Shown: piece by piece, positions 47,856-56,322 of the stretch
Layout of the letters: every line of letters starts with the position of its first letter
Numbering within the stretch: position 1 is the stretch's first letter
Assembly: GCF_000718255.1 (NCBI RefSeq)
Contig: NZ_JOFJ01000015.1
Coordinates: 62,001 to 126,000 of the forward strand
Reading direction: 5' to 3'
DNA length: 64,000 bases
Origin: Spirillospora albida
Lineage (GTDB): Bacteria > Actinomycetota > Actinomycetes > Streptosporangiales > Streptosporangiaceae
Translations under genes and position numbers: made by a program
Notes under the pieces: generated by a model
Databases searched by the model: none
What the model was told of the DNA's origin: nothing
The model's input: only the letters and a program-made list of their open reading frames with translations

Positions 47856-49549
47856 GTGGCGAAGAGTTCACAGGAACGGGAGCACAGGCCGGTACCGGAA
47901 CCGATCACGGGACTCGCAGAGCGTGTCCGTGCAGGTCGGATCAAACTTCCGAAGTTCCAGCGGGAATTCGTGTGGTCTCGCACCCAGGTGCTCGATCTGC
48001 TGGATCGATAGCGCGCAACTATCCCATCGGCAGTCTCCTCCTATGGCGCAGCCCGCTCGACCTTGCGAGTGAAAGGAGCATTGCCGGCCTCGATGTCGAC
48101 GTCTATGAAGGGAAGGACGAGCCGGCTTACCTGCTCGACGGCTGCCAACGTCTATCGACGATTTGCGGTGCCCTGTACTGGGAGCCGCACGGCGACCCGG
48201 AAAGCTACTGGAATCTAGTGTACGACCTGCAGGAAGAGCGTTTTCTGCATCGGCATGACCTGGACGACGCGCCGAAGCACCAGATCCCTCTCCGATTCCT
48301 GGTAGAACCATCGGACTTCTTCCAGCGCGTCATGGAGCTGCCCAGAGAGCAGCAGGAAAGGGCGCGCGTGCTGTTCAACCGGTTCACGAAGTACGAGGTC
48401 GCGGTCGTCACCCTCGAAGCGACATCGTTCACCGAGGTGGGACGCATCTTCGAACGGGTGAACACCCGAGGCACTCCGCTCACCACGATCGAGTTCGTCC
48501 GCGCTGCCACGTGGCGGGACGACTTCGACCTCCTCGACGCCATCGATCGTGTCCGCGAGGCCCTGGCGCGCAAGCACTACGGCCATATCGAGCGCAAGCT
48601 CTTGCTGCGTTCCATCGCTGCGGCAGCCGGGCTTGGATTCGCGACGAGGGACATCGAGAACTTGCCCAACCTGGACCCTGCGGCTCTGCCGGCCGCCATC
48701 GCGGCCACCGAGGACGCGGCACGGCGAGCGGTCGACTTCCTGACGACGGAGATCGGCACGCCGACGGCCGAGGCGCTGCCCTACCCGAACCAGCTCGCCG
48801 TCGTCATCGAGATCTTCCGGCGGCTCCCGAAGCCGAATGCCCACCAGTTCGCCGCGCTCCGCAGCTGGTTCTGGAAGACCGCGCTGAGCGGCTACTACGA
48901 AGGCTGGAACGCTCGGAAGATGGCCGACGACCTTGCCGCCGTCATCGCCTTCACACAAGGTGCGACGAAGGCCATCGAGGTCGACGCTCCGGCGCTCAGC
49001 AGCAGGTACTGGTTCGCTCAGCAATACCGAAGGGACTCCAGCAGGACGAAGGCGTTCGCCCTCATGCTCGCGGCGGCGGGTCCGCGAGATCTGCGCACCG
49101 GGCAGAAGATCGATGCCGGGCGCGCGCTTGCCCAGTCCAACGACATGGAGTATCACCACTTCTTCCCCAAGGCGTGGCTCACACGGGGCGGCTTCGCCCT
49201 GGAGCGGGCGAACTCGCTGCTGAACATCGTCATGCTGACGTCGATCAGCAACCGGGCCGTCAGCGACCAGCCGCCGGCGGCCTACCTCCAGGACGAGATC
49301 GACTTCAGCGGCGAAGAGGAGATCCGTGCCCGCCTCGACAGCCTCCTGATCTCGCCGCAGGCATTCGACGCCGCGATGGCCGGCGACTATCAGTCCTTCC
49401 TGGCCGCTCGTGGCGACACGATCCTGGCATGGGCACTGGAGCTCGCTCAGGGCGGACGCGTGACCGGCCGGCCTGCCACGCCTCTCGACCCTGAGGTGGC
49501 CCGCCACCTGGAGGCAGTCGAGATTATGGACACCGACACCGACGACTGA
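47856..49549 (+). pseudogene. DUF262 (GmrSD-like) gene interrupted by a frameshift
   Basis: The N-terminal part, from a GTG at 47856 with GGGGA before it, reads PEPITGLAERVRAGRIKLPK, then FQREFVWSRTQVLDLLDR and a TAG. In the next frame the expected continuation SIARNYPIGSLLLWRSPLDL begins at once. One base is missing near 48003-48008: GATCGATA where GATTCGATA would keep the frame. The long second part (to 49549) has LLDGCQRLSTICGAL (DGQQR motif with C for Q), IFERVNTRGTPLT and an HNH-like MEYHHFFPKAWL (DUF1524). Intact relatives are DUF262/GmrSD-type nucleotide-dependent restriction proteins. Mutation, sequencing error and programmed frameshift cannot be separated here. Confidence 0.8.
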
Positions 49550-49687
49550 GCACCGATCCCCAAGAGGGGTCTTCCGTTCAGCGTTACCGCGACGATGTCG
49601 CCACGATCCGGCTCTGGTCGACCGGCGCCCTTGCACGTCTGCGCTCCTTTGTCGGTGCCGCCTGCTCTCCTGAGGGCGGAGGTGCTG

Positions 49688-50341
49688 ATGCGCGTCAAGG
49701 ATCTGGCTGAGGGAGATCGGCCGCGGGAGCGCCTGCTGCGGCTGGGGGTGGAGGCGCTGTCGGAGCGGGAACTGCTCGCCCTCGTTCTGGGGGCGGGCCT
49801 GCCCGGACGGGACGCGATCGAGCTCGCGGCGGTGCTGATCGACGCCAGGGGTGGGCTGGCCGCCCTGGCCCGGACCGATCCGCACGTCCTGAAGACGCTG
49901 CCGGGTGTCGGGCCGGCCAAGGCGGCCAGGGTCGCGGCGGCGTTCGAGCTCGCACGCCGAGCGACCCGCGGAACAGAGCGGCGCACGATTTGCGGTTCTG
50001 CCGATCTGGCCGCCGTGGCCGCGCCGTTCCTGTGCGGCTTGCGGCATGAGCGGGTCGTGGTGGTCGCCTGCGACGGGAACGGGGGCGTCCTGCGCGTCGT
50101 GCCGCTGACCGAGGGCGCCGCCGACCGCAGCCTGATCCCGGTACGGGACGTACTGAGCACCGTGCTCGCGGTCGGCGGGGTGCGCTTCGGTGTCGCCCAC
50201 AACCACCCCAGCGGACGCCTTGAGCCGAGTGCGGCCGATATTCAGGTGACCCGCCTGCTGTGTGAGGGAGCCGAGACGGTTGGGCTCCGGTTCATCGGCC
50301 ACCTCGTCCTGACCGAGACCGACTGGGCCCGGGTGCTCTGA
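49688..50341 (+). CDS. radC: RadC-family JAB/MPN metalloprotein
   Basis: 217 residues from an ATG with GGAGG six bases upstream. N-terminal UPF0758/RadC part with LSERELLALVLGAGLPGRDA, then the helix-hairpin-helix LKTLPGVGPAKAARVAAAFE. The C-terminal MPN domain has the metal motif AHNHPSG and HNHPSGRLEPSAADIQVTRL. RadC is no longer thought to be a recombination repair protein; its biochemical role is unclear and it is often found in mobile or defence loci, as here. The 3' end overlaps an antisense small gene (50242-50341). Confidence 0.92.
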   Translation: MRVKDLAEGDRPRERLLRLGVEALSERELLALVLGAGLPGRDAIELAAVLIDARGGLAALARTDPHVLKTLPGVGPAKAARVAAAFELARRATRGTERRTICGSADLAAVAAPFLCGLRHERVVVVACDGNGGVLRVVPLTEGAADRSLIPVRDVLSTVLAVGGVRFGVAHNHPSGRLEPSAADIQVTRLLCEGAETVGLRFIGHLVLTETDWARVL

Positions 50342-50508
50342 ATGGACGCTGCCAGCGGCGCGAGCCTCCTCAGCAGTTCGTCCGGCGTGGCAGCCTCGAT
50401 CAGACGGCCGGGACGGCCCGGCAGGTACGCCCACCACGATCCGGTGTAGGGGCCGTACCAGAGCTGCGATCCCGGGATCCAGTGGCGGAGGTCGGCGAGC
50501 GAGTTCAC
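50242..50508 (-). CDS. Small protein (88 aa) of the second WhiJ-like locus
   Basis: Starts with GTG overlapping the stop of the 65-residue gene (GTGA). The conserved-looking core is ADLRHWIPGSQLWYGPYTGS, WWAYLPGRPGRLIEAATPDE and LLRRLAPLA, a pattern common in short actinobacterial proteins beside XRE/DUF397 genes. The C-terminal 33 codons run antisense through the end of radC and look like low-quality coding, so the natural protein may once have ended earlier. Function unknown. Confidence 0.65.
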   Translation of the reverse strand: MNSLADLRHWIPGSQLWYGPYTGSWWAYLPGRPGRLIEAATPDELLRRLAPLAASIQSTRAQSVSVRTRWPMNRSPTVSAPSHSRRVT

Positions 50509-50702
50509 GTGCTCGGCTCGGCGGACACCGGCTCGCGGGCCAGGGCTTCCCGCAGCTCGTCCTCGGAGTCGGCAATGATCGTGCGCGGCAGGTCGGACTT
50601 CATGTCCCGCCTCACCGCGCCCCAGTGCTCGCCGCGCGCCGACAACCACACCAGCCATCCGGGGTAGTCCTGCTCGATCCGCGTCGTCGCCGTGTTCTTC
50701 AT
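50505..50702 (-). CDS. Small protein (65 aa), divergent from XRE regulator
   Basis: Core RIEQDYPGWLVWLSARGEHW, then GAVRRDMKSDLPRTIIADSE and a helix DELREALAREP. The YPGW opening corresponds to YPSW of the 71-residue protein at 30405-30620, in the same position of another WhiJ-like locus. It is followed by a GTGA-coupled second small gene, just as the 71-residue gene is. Unknown function. Confidence 0.7.
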   Translation of the reverse strand: MKNTATTRIEQDYPGWLVWLSARGEHWGAVRRDMKSDLPRTIIADSEDELREALAREPVSAEPST

Positions 50703-50773
50703 GGAGTCGTGTCCCTTCCGAGGCCGGTACGTCAGCGGCCTTCTCGAATCGAGGGACAGCCTGCTCGGCGGCG

Positions 50774-50834
50774 ATTACGCTCGGCTACGAAGCTCCATCA
50801 ACCGGCCATCAACCAGTTCGGCCCCCCGTCAACC
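50774..50834. promoter_or_regulatory. Direct repeats and shared motif in the XRE promoter
   Basis: TTAC-N6-CTACGAA occurs at about 50774-50790, as at 30680-30696. Downstream, ATCAACC (50797-50803), ATCAACC (50808-50814) and GTCAACC (50828-50834) form direct repeats, the first two 11 bp apart. These are candidate operators for the XRE protein that starts just downstream. Confidence 0.5.
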
Positions 50835-50851
50835 GAGTGCCGGAGGTTCAC

Positions 50852-51733
50852 GTGACCCGCCCCGATCACGACACCGACCCGGACGTCCTCCGAACCCACT
50901 TCGGCGCGGAGCTGCGCCGCCTCCGCCAGCGCGCGAACCTCTCGATGAACCACCTCGCCAAGGCCCTCGGCTGCACCCCGCAGTGGGTGTGCCAGCTCGA
51001 ACAGTCCGACAAGCCCGTCCCCGAACAGGTCGCGCTCGACCTCGACACCTACTTCAAGACGGACGGCTGGGAGGAGGACGACGGCCACTTCCGCCGCATC
51101 CACACCGCCCTCCGCCGCGCCGGCCAGCGCCGCGCGCTTCGTCCGAGCTTCGACAACTACCGCGTGCGGGAAGCAAAGGCCATCGGCATACGGTGCGTTG
51201 CGGCCCAGATCGTGCCCGGTCTCCTTCAGACCGAGGCTTACGCACGAGGCATCATGGACGAAAGCGAACCGGCGGAGACCCTGGACGCCCGCGTCGCCGT
51301 CCGGATCGAGAGGCAGGCGATCTTCAAGCGCGCGAAACCGCTGGAGGCCCTGTTCGTCCTGGACGAGTCGACGCTCCGCCGCCCGGTCGGCGGGCCGGTG
51401 GTCATGGCGGCCCAGATCGACCACCTCATCAGCATGGCCCGGCTGCCCAACGTCCGAATCTTGATCATGCCCTTCACCCGGGTCACGCCCGCCGTCTTGG
51501 CAGGCGGCTTCATTGTGCTGAGCTTCGAGAAGGGGCCGGACCTCATCTACGTGGAGTCGGGAGCCATCAGTTCCATGACCGAGAAGCGAGACGAGACCTT
51601 CACGGCCGGGGTACATTTCAACACAGTGATGGGGGAGGCCCTCAGTCGGGGCGAATCCATCGAGTTCATGAGCCGAGCGCGTGAGGTGTACACCCGTGAA
51701 TCAGGTGGGTCAGTCGGTTCTGTTGTGGCGTAA
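50852..51733 (+). CDS. XRE regulator with DUF5753 domain (WhiJ/Scr1-like), second copy
   Basis: 293 residues from a GTG with GGAGG five bases upstream; a GTG at 50837 is also in frame. HTH region LRRLRQRANLSMNHLAKALG followed by CTPQWVCQLEQ, then DUF5753 with AAQIVPGLLQTEAYARGIMD, ERQAIFKRAKPLEALFVLDE, SMARLPNVRILIMPFTRVTP and GGFIVLSFEKGPDLIYVE. Same family and layout as the protein at 30776-31588. It overlaps the first of two DUF397 genes and is divergent from the 65/88-residue pair. Confidence 0.92.
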   Translation: MTRPDHDTDPDVLRTHFGAELRRLRQRANLSMNHLAKALGCTPQWVCQLEQSDKPVPEQVALDLDTYFKTDGWEEDDGHFRRIHTALRRAGQRRALRPSFDNYRVREAKAIGIRCVAAQIVPGLLQTEAYARGIMDESEPAETLDARVAVRIERQAIFKRAKPLEALFVLDESTLRRPVGGPVVMAAQIDHLISMARLPNVRILIMPFTRVTPAVLAGGFIVLSFEKGPDLIYVESGAISSMTEKRDETFTAGVHFNTVMGEALSRGESIEFMSRAREVYTRESGGSVGSVVA

Positions 51734-51890
51734 GAGCAGCTACAGCGATGGCATGGGCGGCGAATGCGTTGAGCTCGCCGCGCTGCCGGGTCGTGTCCTG
51801 GTTCGTGACTCCAAGGACTCGGAAGGCCCGGTTTTCGCGCTCACCCTTCCGGAGGCGCGGCGCCTGCTGCGCAGCATTTGTGAGGGGTAA
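51696..51890 (+). CDS. DUF397 protein, first of two tandem copies
   Basis: 64 residues from a GTG inside the end of the XRE gene, with GAGGTG six bases before it. Signature WRKSSYSDGMGGECVELAAL, VLVRDSKDSEGPVFALTLPE. The second copy follows 2 bp later and shares most of these positions, a recent tandem duplication. DUF397 is the small partner or proposed toxin of XRE/DUF5753 regulators. Confidence 0.9.
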   Translation: MNQVGQSVLLWRKSSYSDGMGGECVELAALPGRVLVRDSKDSEGPVFALTLPEARRLLRSICEG

Positions 51891-51892
51891 TC

Positions 51893-52087
51893 TTGAAAAT
51901 TGCACGCGCGGATGAATGGCGGTGGCGCAAGAGTAGCTACAGCGGCGGATCTGGTGGCGAGTGCGTCGAGCTTGCCGCGACACCGACCAGCGTGTCGATC
52001 CGGGACTCCAAGGACCCAAATGGATCGGTTCTTTGTATTGCGCCCATCGCATACCAGTCGATGCTCGTCCAACTCCGTTCGCTTTAA
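51893..52087 (+). CDS. DUF397 protein, second tandem copy
   Basis: 64 residues. The start is a TTG at 51893 placed by GAGGGG upstream. Signature WRWRKSSYSGGSGGECVELA, VSIRDSKDPNGSVLCIAPIA. The C-terminal tail differs from the first copy. It converges with the hsdS gene, 52 bp away. Confidence 0.85.
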   Translation: MKIARADEWRWRKSSYSGGSGGECVELAATPTSVSIRDSKDPNGSVLCIAPIAYQSMLVQLRSL

Positions 52088-52139
52088 TTGACAGATCAGA
52101 AGCGACGATCACGTGACGGTCGTGGCTACTTTGGGTTAT

Positions 52140-53282
52140 TCAGAGTCGCCCATCAAATGCGGTATTCAGCAGCGATGGACGAAGGGAATTGGTGATATCA
52201 GCGCTGCTGGCGAAGGAAAGTCCATTGCTGATCTCATCGAGCCTGCGGCCCGTTTCTTGCTGGATCTCCAATTTGGGCAGTGGGATGAGTTGTGACTCAA
52301 AATTCTTGATGCCGAGCGTTCGGTTGCGACCAGCGGATCCCGGGGAAGCGCGCCGGATCACCTCGAGCCCATGTCGGCAGGTGAAATAGTGGCGCAGATA
52401 TGAGGAATCGGCGACCGTTTCGTTGACCCGATAGGTCATAAAACGATGGCTGCCGATAAATCCTTCCTCTGATTCTCCCGCCAACGCCACCGCGCCTTCC
52501 CAGGCAAACACATTACTGAAGAGCAGATCGCCGGGCTTGATTGCGAACACCCTTTTATTGCCGAGAGTCTCACCCTTCAGGGGTTCCTTGTGAAAAACTC
52601 CTCGCCCAAAGGAGCGTATTCCAATCTCCCGGTAGTCTTCATTGAGATTGGGTGAAACAGGTCGGCGGGTCAATGTCATAATGTCGCCAACCTTTGCCGA
52701 AGTGTTCGCCTGTTCTAGTGCGCTACTAATGGTTGATTCTGCGAAGGCACTGCTCAACTTGGTGCGACAGGCTTGCGCCTCTTCGACTTCGCTGACCTTG
52801 GCGAACGCTGTATCCAGTCGGGTGGCGATGCGGCGCTGCTCGTCCAGATCCGGCATGGGGACGATGGTTCCCATGAGTGCTGAGGGAGTGGTCCGCTTCC
52901 TGCGTACCATTGAACCACGTGGGGTAAGGCGGTCCCACAACGTGGGCCAACTGGCGAGGTGTGCGATGTAGGATGGTTCGGCAATCTCCTCGTTAATGTC
53001 AAAAACTGGGTATTCAGGAGAGACATGAGCACCGGAAAACTCTTCAGGAACTAAGGTGATCGCGCCTTCCCAGGCGTTAAGCTTGCTCATCGCCAACTGC
53101 CCGGATTGCAGGCGTGTGAGTGTTGAGTATGACGTTTCCGTGCCCCGAATCGTAGGCCTCTTTATCAGGCCCCGACCAAAGCTGTAGATGCCGGCGATCC
53201 GGTATTCCTCGTCTGGCAGCACTGTCACACTGGTCGAGGCGAGTCGGATGGCGTCGCCGAGCGGGCGTTCAGGCAGCTTCAT
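52140..53282 (-). CDS. hsdS: Type I restriction-modification specificity subunit HsdS
   Basis: 380 residues with two target-recognition domains and two conserved regions. TRD1 shows RIAGIYSFGRGLIKRPTI and SKLNAWEGAITLVPEEFSGA; TRD2 shows REIGIRSFGRGVFHKEPLKG and SNVFAWEGAVALAGESEEGF. Coiled-coil spacers (LDEQRRIATRLDTAFAKVSE; PKLEIQQETGRRLDEISNGL) follow each. The two TRDs are visibly related, so the two half-sites recognised may be similar. The gene is less GC-rich than its neighbours, as is usual for acquired hsdS. It overlaps hsdM by ATGA. HsdS gives DNA sequence specificity to the methylase and nuclease. Confidence 0.93.
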   Translation of the reverse strand: MKLPERPLGDAIRLASTSVTVLPDEEYRIAGIYSFGRGLIKRPTIRGTETSYSTLTRLQSGQLAMSKLNAWEGAITLVPEEFSGAHVSPEYPVFDINEEIAEPSYIAHLASWPTLWDRLTPRGSMVRRKRTTPSALMGTIVPMPDLDEQRRIATRLDTAFAKVSEVEEAQACRTKLSSAFAESTISSALEQANTSAKVGDIMTLTRRPVSPNLNEDYREIGIRSFGRGVFHKEPLKGETLGNKRVFAIKPGDLLFSNVFAWEGAVALAGESEEGFIGSHRFMTYRVNETVADSSYLRHYFTCRHGLEVIRRASPGSAGRNRTLGIKNFESQLIPLPKLEIQQETGRRLDEISNGLSFASSADITNSLRPSLLNTAFDGRL

Positions 53283-54766
53283 CGCTCAGACTCCATGTCA
53301 CCCTGCAGAGAGACGAGCAACTCCAAGATCTCGCGTTCAGTTGCGATCATTTCTTTGAGAAGTTCTGCTGGCGGCCGATGTGAAAGGTCATCATCAGTGT
53401 TGGGTCTTGGGACGTCGAGATTGTACTCGGCGGAGACGATGTCTGCGATCGGTACACGCCACGCGTTGTCGGTCTCTGCGCGGTCGGCGCGGTCCTTGCC
53501 GCCCCACCAGTCGGCACATTCTGCGAATTCCTCGTAGCGCATGGGCCTGGTCTTCGCGTAGCCCTTGTAGCCCTCGGGCGGGTCGATCTGGTAGAACCAG
53601 GTCTCCTTGGTGGGGCCGGTCTTCTCGAAGAACAGCAGGTTGGCGGGAATCTGGGTGTAGGGAGCGAAAATGCCCTGGGGAAGACGCACGACAGTGTGCA
53701 GGTTGCACTCTTCCAGGAGCTTCTTCCGGAGCTTCGTTCCGATGCCTTCGCCGAAGAGAGCGCCGTTGGGAAGGACGATCGCGCAGCGGCCGTTCGGCTT
53801 CAGCTTGCGAATCACTTCGTGGAGGAACAGCCAAGCCGTCTCACGGGTCTGATAGCCCTGGGGGAACGACTTCGCGATCGACGCCTCCTCCTCTCCGCCG
53901 AAGGGCGGGTTGGTGAGGATGACGTGTACCTGGCTGCTGGGTCCCGTCTCGTCCCGCATGAGCTGCAGCGCGTTGGCGTGCAGAATGCTGGGCTCCGTCA
54001 CTCCATGCAAGATCAAGTTCATCATGCACAGCAGGTACGGCAGCGGCTTCTTCTCGATGCCGCGCAAGTTCCGCCACAGGTTCGTCTCGTGGACGATGCC
54101 TAGCTTCTTGCCTTTCGACAGCTCCGTGTAGGCCTCGACGAGGAAGCCTCCGGTGCCGCAGGCCGGGTCAAGAATGGACTCGCCGAGTTCCAGGAACGTC
54201 TGCTCGACCATGAAGCGGATGACCGGGCGGGGAGTGTAGAACTCGCCGGAGTCGCCGGCCGCGTCCCGAACCTCCTTGAGGAGCGATTCGTACAGGTACG
54301 CCATCGTGTGGATGTCGTCGCTGGACGTGAAGTCGATCTTCCGTATCTGGTTGACCAGGTCGCGGAAGAGGTACCCGGACGCCATGCGGTTCTGGACGCC
54401 GTCGAAGACCTGGCCGAGCACGTTGCGCGGGTCGCCCTTCTCGGCGCTCTTGAGCCCGCTCAAGTACGGGAGCAGTTCGTCATTGACGAACTTGAGGAGA
54501 TCCGCGCCGGTGAAGTCCTCGTTGTCCGCCCAGGTACGCCACTGGTACTCGGGTTCGATGGCGGGCCGGTAGTGGTCGTCCTCGGTGAACTCGCGTTCTT
54601 GCTCCAAGGCGTCGAAGGCGCGCAGGAACAGCAGCCAGGACAGCAGGGGCAGCCGGTCCAGGTCGCCGTTGAGGCCGGCGTCCTTGCGCATGATGTCCCG
54701 CGCCGACTTGATGACCGCGCCGAGCCTTGCGCGGGAGCTGGTGTCCTGCTTCTTCGCCTTCGCCAT
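53279..54766 (-). CDS. hsdM: Type I restriction-modification methyltransferase HsdM
   Basis: 495 residues from an ATG at 54766. N-terminal helical HsdM_N (SSRARLGAVIKSARDIMRKD), then the N6-adenine methyltransferase domain. Motif I is DPACGTGGFLVEAY, motif IV is ILTNPPFGG, and the family region GEFYTPRPVIRFMVEQ precedes them. EKTGPTKETWFYQIDPPEGY lies near the end. It methylates adenine in the host target sequence with HsdS. It starts only 5 bp after the stop of the AbiEii-like toxin gene, so methylase expression is tied to the TA module. Confidence 0.95.
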   Translation of the reverse strand: MAKAKKQDTSSRARLGAVIKSARDIMRKDAGLNGDLDRLPLLSWLLFLRAFDALEQEREFTEDDHYRPAIEPEYQWRTWADNEDFTGADLLKFVNDELLPYLSGLKSAEKGDPRNVLGQVFDGVQNRMASGYLFRDLVNQIRKIDFTSSDDIHTMAYLYESLLKEVRDAAGDSGEFYTPRPVIRFMVEQTFLELGESILDPACGTGGFLVEAYTELSKGKKLGIVHETNLWRNLRGIEKKPLPYLLCMMNLILHGVTEPSILHANALQLMRDETGPSSQVHVILTNPPFGGEEEASIAKSFPQGYQTRETAWLFLHEVIRKLKPNGRCAIVLPNGALFGEGIGTKLRKKLLEECNLHTVVRLPQGIFAPYTQIPANLLFFEKTGPTKETWFYQIDPPEGYKGYAKTRPMRYEEFAECADWWGGKDRADRAETDNAWRVPIADIVSAEYNLDVPRPNTDDDLSHRPPAELLKEMIATEREILELLVSLQGDMESER

Positions 54767-54771
54767 GTCGT

Positions 54772-55638
54772 TCAGGTTTCCGTTTCCGTGGTGAGTGCTC
54801 GCGCCCAGAAGGAGCCGAGCAGGTCGAGCGCGGGGGCGAGCTCCGGCTCGGTGAGAGTGAGGTCCTCGGCGAGCTTCGGATAGTCCGTAGCCCACATGGG
54901 CGGAGGTGCGGGGATGTCCACCGGTACGGGATGGGTGGCTCGGACGGCGAACACGTGGCGCACCACGTCCATCAGCGCTTTGTCGGCTGGGAGGCCGTCC
55001 TCGATCAGCAGGACGATATCGACCAGGTCCTTGACGCGGGTGTTCGGCCGGACGCCGTAGTCCCGGGTGAGTGCGTGCAGCTTCTCCGCGAAGTGCTGGC
55101 GCCGGTCGACGGACTCGATCGTGCGCGGTGGGATGTCGGCGAAGGACAGCACGCCGGGCAGTGTGATCCGCTCCGTGGCCGCCAGTTCCTCCGCCCGCAG
55201 GACGACGTCCAGACGGATCTGGGCGAATGTGCGGCCGGCCAGCGAGCTCTCCACAGAGAACCGCCAGCCTGGACGTCCGGCCGCGTCGGCGTCCAGAGGA
55301 GTGGGCCGCGTGACGGTGAAGACGAAGCCGTCGCCGTCCGCGTCCGCGGCGAGTGTTTCGATCAGGATGTCGCGCAGGTCGTCACCGTCGAGCGGGCCGT
55401 CCAGGAGCGCGAGATCGAGGTCCTTCGTGGCGCGGGCCCGGACGCCGAGCCGGAACTCGAGAGAGGTGCCTCCCTTGACCACCCATCGCTGGTCGGCCTC
55501 CGACAGGCGCGCGGCGATGCGGTCGAACACGGCGACGCGGCGAAGGCGGTTGAGGTCGGTATCGGTCTCCTCGGCGCGCTGCTTGAGGCGCGCTTCGAGC
55601 GCGCGCCGGAGATCCACCGAGGTCTTGTACCGCTTCAT
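54772..55638 (-). CDS. abiEii: AbiEii-type nucleotidyltransferase toxin
   Basis: 288 residues. The nucleotidyltransferase motif is WVVKGGTSLEFRLGVRARAT followed by KDLDLALLDG, with the GGTS loop and the DxD metal ligands. REHFAEKLHALTRDYG-like RRQHFAEKLHALTRDYGVRP and RVKDLVDIVLLIEDG complete the AbiEii (DUF1814) pattern. AbiEii toxins transfer nucleotides, for example to tRNA, in type IV or related TA modules that abort phage infection. It starts ATG overlapping the stop of the AbiEi-like antitoxin gene and is followed 5 bp later by hsdM. Confidence 0.88.
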   Translation of the reverse strand: MKRYKTSVDLRRALEARLKQRAEETDTDLNRLRRVAVFDRIAARLSEADQRWVVKGGTSLEFRLGVRARATKDLDLALLDGPLDGDDLRDILIETLAADADGDGFVFTVTRPTPLDADAAGRPGWRFSVESSLAGRTFAQIRLDVVLRAEELAATERITLPGVLSFADIPPRTIESVDRRQHFAEKLHALTRDYGVRPNTRVKDLVDIVLLIEDGLPADKALMDVVRHVFAVRATHPVPVDIPAPPPMWATDYPKLAEDLTLTEPELAPALDLLGSFWARALTTETET

Positions 55639-56237
55639 GCTCGTTCCGCCTGGAAGGCCCGAGTGACGGCGAGTTCGGCACGTGCGCCAAGATGCTGGGC
55701 TGCTCGCAGAAGCTGTCCGCGGGTTGCGGCGCCCCGGTCGAGGAGGTCCGCGACGGCGGAGTCGATCGCGTCCTGGTCGAGGCCGTCGGCCGCGGACTCC
55801 GCGATGGCGCGGACCGGGGTCGTCACCCTGAACCCTTCGCGCTCTTCGATGCCGTCTGGTGACAGGTCTGCGTGATGCACCACGACTGCGGGATCTCGCT
55901 GCCGGAAACCCGGCGGGACGGTCAGGTGGATCTCGGCGGGGTTCGCGATGCCGAGGTCGTGCACGCCCAGGGCGGTGCTGTGCGAGACCACCCCGCGGCC
56001 GCGGCTCCACAGCGTCCAGCGGACCAGGTGATCGTTCTCGTCGGCCGGGAGGTCGGCGAACTCGCGGAAGCGGTAGACGCCACGGTCGACGCGGGTCCAG
56101 TTGCCGCGCTGCACATGGAAGTGCTGAGACTGGTAGGAGTAGCCGTCCTCCAGGGCCTGGGCAGCGGTGAAGTACCCGCGCTGCTGCGCGGCCCGGCGCC
56201 ACAGCCGGGCGCGGGGTTCTTCTTCTCGCTGCCGCAC
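55635..56237 (-). CDS. abiEi: AbiEi-type antitoxin/regulator
   Basis: 200 residues from a GTG. N-terminal winged helix (AAQQRGYFTAAQALEDGYSY, QSQHFHVQRGNWTRVDRGVY) and a C-terminal AbiEi-type domain (WSRGRGVVSHSTALGVHDLG, IHLTVPPGFRQRDPAVVVHH, VTTPVRAIAESAADGLDQDA). AbiEi proteins repress their own promoter by binding inverted repeats and neutralise AbiEii. A 35-bp near-perfect palindrome lies 37 bp upstream of the start. The gene is the first of abiEi-abiEii-hsdM-hsdS. Confidence 0.88.
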   Translation of the reverse strand: MRQREEEPRARLWRRAAQQRGYFTAAQALEDGYSYQSQHFHVQRGNWTRVDRGVYRFREFADLPADENDHLVRWTLWSRGRGVVSHSTALGVHDLGIANPAEIHLTVPPGFRQRDPAVVVHHADLSPDGIEEREGFRVTTPVRAIAESAADGLDQDAIDSAVADLLDRGAATRGQLLRAAQHLGARAELAVTRAFQAERA

Positions 56238-56273
56238 AGAGCCACCCTATCGCCCTTCATCCTTATAGTCATT

Positions 56274-56308
56274 TTTAGTTTCGTGCAGGATGCCTGCATG
56301 AAACTAAA
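56274..56308. promoter_or_regulatory. 35-bp palindrome, likely AbiEi operator
   Basis: Arms TTTAGTTTCGTGCAGG (56274-56289) and CCTGCATGAAACTAAA (56293-56308) match at 15 of 16 positions around ATG. It lies between the end of hsdR and the start of abiEi, in the AT-richest DNA of the region; TATAAG at about 56261-56266 on the minus strand is a -10 candidate. No U tract follows on either strand, so an operator is more likely than a terminator. Confidence 0.8.
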
Positions 56309-56322
56309 GTCGAGCTTGAGTA

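Noticed and set aside
56274..56308. Palindrome as intrinsic terminator of hsdR
   Set aside because: No U-rich tail on the hsdR strand and AT-rich arms; operator is the better reading.
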